DNA of 6,662 bases from Elusimicrobiota bacterium (lineage in GTDB: Bacteria; Elusimicrobiota; Elusimicrobia; FEN-1173), in the NCBI GenBank assembly GCA_003158755.1, contig PMLF01000235.1, positions 1-6,662 of the forward strand. The letters are read 5' to 3'. Both the position numbers and the translations under genes were made by a program. Below are positions 5,869 through 6,662 of this stretch, in pieces; positions within the stretch are counted from its first letter, which is position 1; every line of letters starts with the position of its first letter. A model generated the notes under the pieces. The model worked only from the letters and a program-made list of their open reading frames with translations, was not told the origin of the DNA and did not search any database.

Positions 5869-6662
5869 ATGAGCTACGGAAGCAGAGTCAAACATGAAGT
5901 GAAAGTTAACTTCATGATCATCGCATTGATGATCATGGCGATTCCTGTTTTTGCCAATCTAGGTATAGGCGTCCGATTTCCCGATATTGTTTTGGAGCAG
6001 GTCAACCCCGGCATGATCTTGAATTTCCGTCAAGACAAGAACATTCCCTATGTTCTCATCAATCAATCCGACGCGGCCGTCGATGTGATGGTGGAGTCCC
6101 AGCCTCCCGCCAAGAAAAACCTTAAAGAAGGATACGAACCGACCCCCACTGGAGACTGGATGAAGATCCTGCCCACCCGCATCCATTTGGAGAAAGGCGA
6201 AGTGGCTTCGGCGGACGTGATCCTGTCGGTGCCCAACGACCCCGCCCTCGTCGGCCATCACTACCAGATGGATATCTACGCCCACTCGGTCGGCGGCGGG
6301 TTCTTGGCGGTGGGCGTGTTGAATTATGTTCGGTTCTCCGTCGGCACGATGGGGCCCGATTCTCTGAAAAAAGAATCCGCTATGAAAAGGTTGTCGAACC
6401 TGGACCTGGACCTTACGCCCCAAAGCGTTAAGGCTGAAGGCGTTCCTCTTGGCCAGAATGTAGCTTTGAAAGCTTATAGAGCGGGTCCCCTCAAATTGAC
6501 GAACCGAGGGGAAGATACCCTGAAGCTTCGCCTGGAGAGTGTTACCGTGGATAACAATTTGAAACACCCCGACTACGACGCCGGGGATCCCAAGTGGCTC
6601 ACGGTCAAGCCATCGACCCTCAAAGTGAAGTCGAACCGTATCGAGGAAGCGGCCCTGACGGT
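5869..6662 (+). CDS. Exported Ig-like (DUF916- or chaperone-like) protein, N-terminal part
   Basis: The frame is open from ATG 5869 to the right edge: 264 codons, with the end outside. GGGTGGAG at 5858-5865 supports the start. A signal peptide has basic residues, a core FMIIALMIMAI and probable cleavage after VFA (residue 29). The first module (about 30-159) has YVLINQSDAAVDVMVES, then DWMKILPTRIHLEKGE (97-111), SVPNDP and Y.MDIYAH..GGG, ending in a hydrophobic strand at 148-158. The pattern of a strand with Asn, a W-x-x-x-x-P turn, L-x-x-G-E and a VP strand is typical of seven-stranded Ig-like folds such as DUF916 (WxL-interacting proteins) and periplasmic pilus chaperones. The second module (about 180 onward) repeats it: PLKLTNRGEDTLKLRLES, then KWLTVKPSTLKVK (242-254). 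No Cys is visible. Its place behind two related secreted proteins suggests a partner that holds, anchors or folds them; this is inference. The family is not firmly identified. Confidence 0.8.
   Translation, partial: MSYGSRVKHEVKVNFMIIALMIMAIPVFANLGIGVRFPDIVLEQVNPGMILNFRQDKNIPYVLINQSDAAVDVMVESQPPAKKNLKEGYEPTPTGDWMKILPTRIHLEKGEVASADVILSVPNDPALVGHHYQMDIYAHSVGGGFLAVGVLNYVRFSVGTMGPDSLKKESAMKRLSNLDLDLTPQSVKAEGVPLGQNVALKAYRAGPLKLTNRGEDTLKLRLESVTVDNNLKHPDYDAGDPKWLTVKPSTLKVKSNRIEEAALT

Noticed and set aside
5959..6567. Minus-strand open frame of 202 codons near the right edge
   Set aside because: The plus strand here is open to the window edge with a ribosome binding site, signal peptide and repeated Ig-like pattern; the minus frame is taken as its shadow.
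1..6662. CRISPR arrays, tRNA or rRNA genes, insertion sequences
   Set aside because: I saw no regularly spaced direct repeats of CRISPR size, no tRNA cloverleaf or T-loop sequence, and no transposase.

Overview
The window is GC-rich and looks bacterial. It has an outer part of ordinary metabolism (end of a branched-chain amino acid ABC transporter ATPase, then thiI on the opposite strand) and an inner part, from about 1600 to the right edge, devoted to exported proteins. Signal peptides with A-x-A-like cleavage sites, FN3 modules carrying the 'APGDDG...YDIRYSTT' signature, and the family of small secreted beta-rich proteins resemble what I recall from uncultivated lineages such as Elusimicrobiota or neighbouring phyla. 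That taxonomic hint is from memory and weak; nothing here is a taxonomic marker.

Layout: 1-288 is the C-terminal end of a LivF-type ATPase (+). 301-390 is a REP/MITE-like element made of two 8-bp GC-rich hairpins in inverted orientation, lying between two convergent genes. 397-1575 is thiI (-), tRNA 4-thiouridine synthase of the short type without a rhodanese domain. 1576-1675 is a divergent intergenic region with a perfect 14-bp palindrome directly abutting a good sigma70-like promoter. 1676-4951 is a 1091-residue secreted protein: signal peptide, seven FG-GAP/VCBS repeats (one beta-propeller), four FN3-like modules and a terminal beta-rich domain. 5064-5588 is a 174-residue secreted protein that is a free-standing version of that terminal domain. 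5589-5868 is a 280-bp gap without a convincing gene but rich in inverted repeats. 5869 to the edge is the start of a third exported protein with at least one and probably two Ig-like modules.

The main interest is the three-gene surface module. The large adhesin-like protein ends in the same domain that the next gene makes alone, and the third gene makes an Ig-like periplasmic or surface protein. In layout, and in the paired tryptophan motifs of the shared domain, this recalls the WxL / DUF916 (WxL-interacting protein) surface loci of Firmicutes. That parallel is an inference from motif placement and gene order, not a demonstrated homology. It could equally be an unrelated secreted-subunit plus chaperone arrangement.
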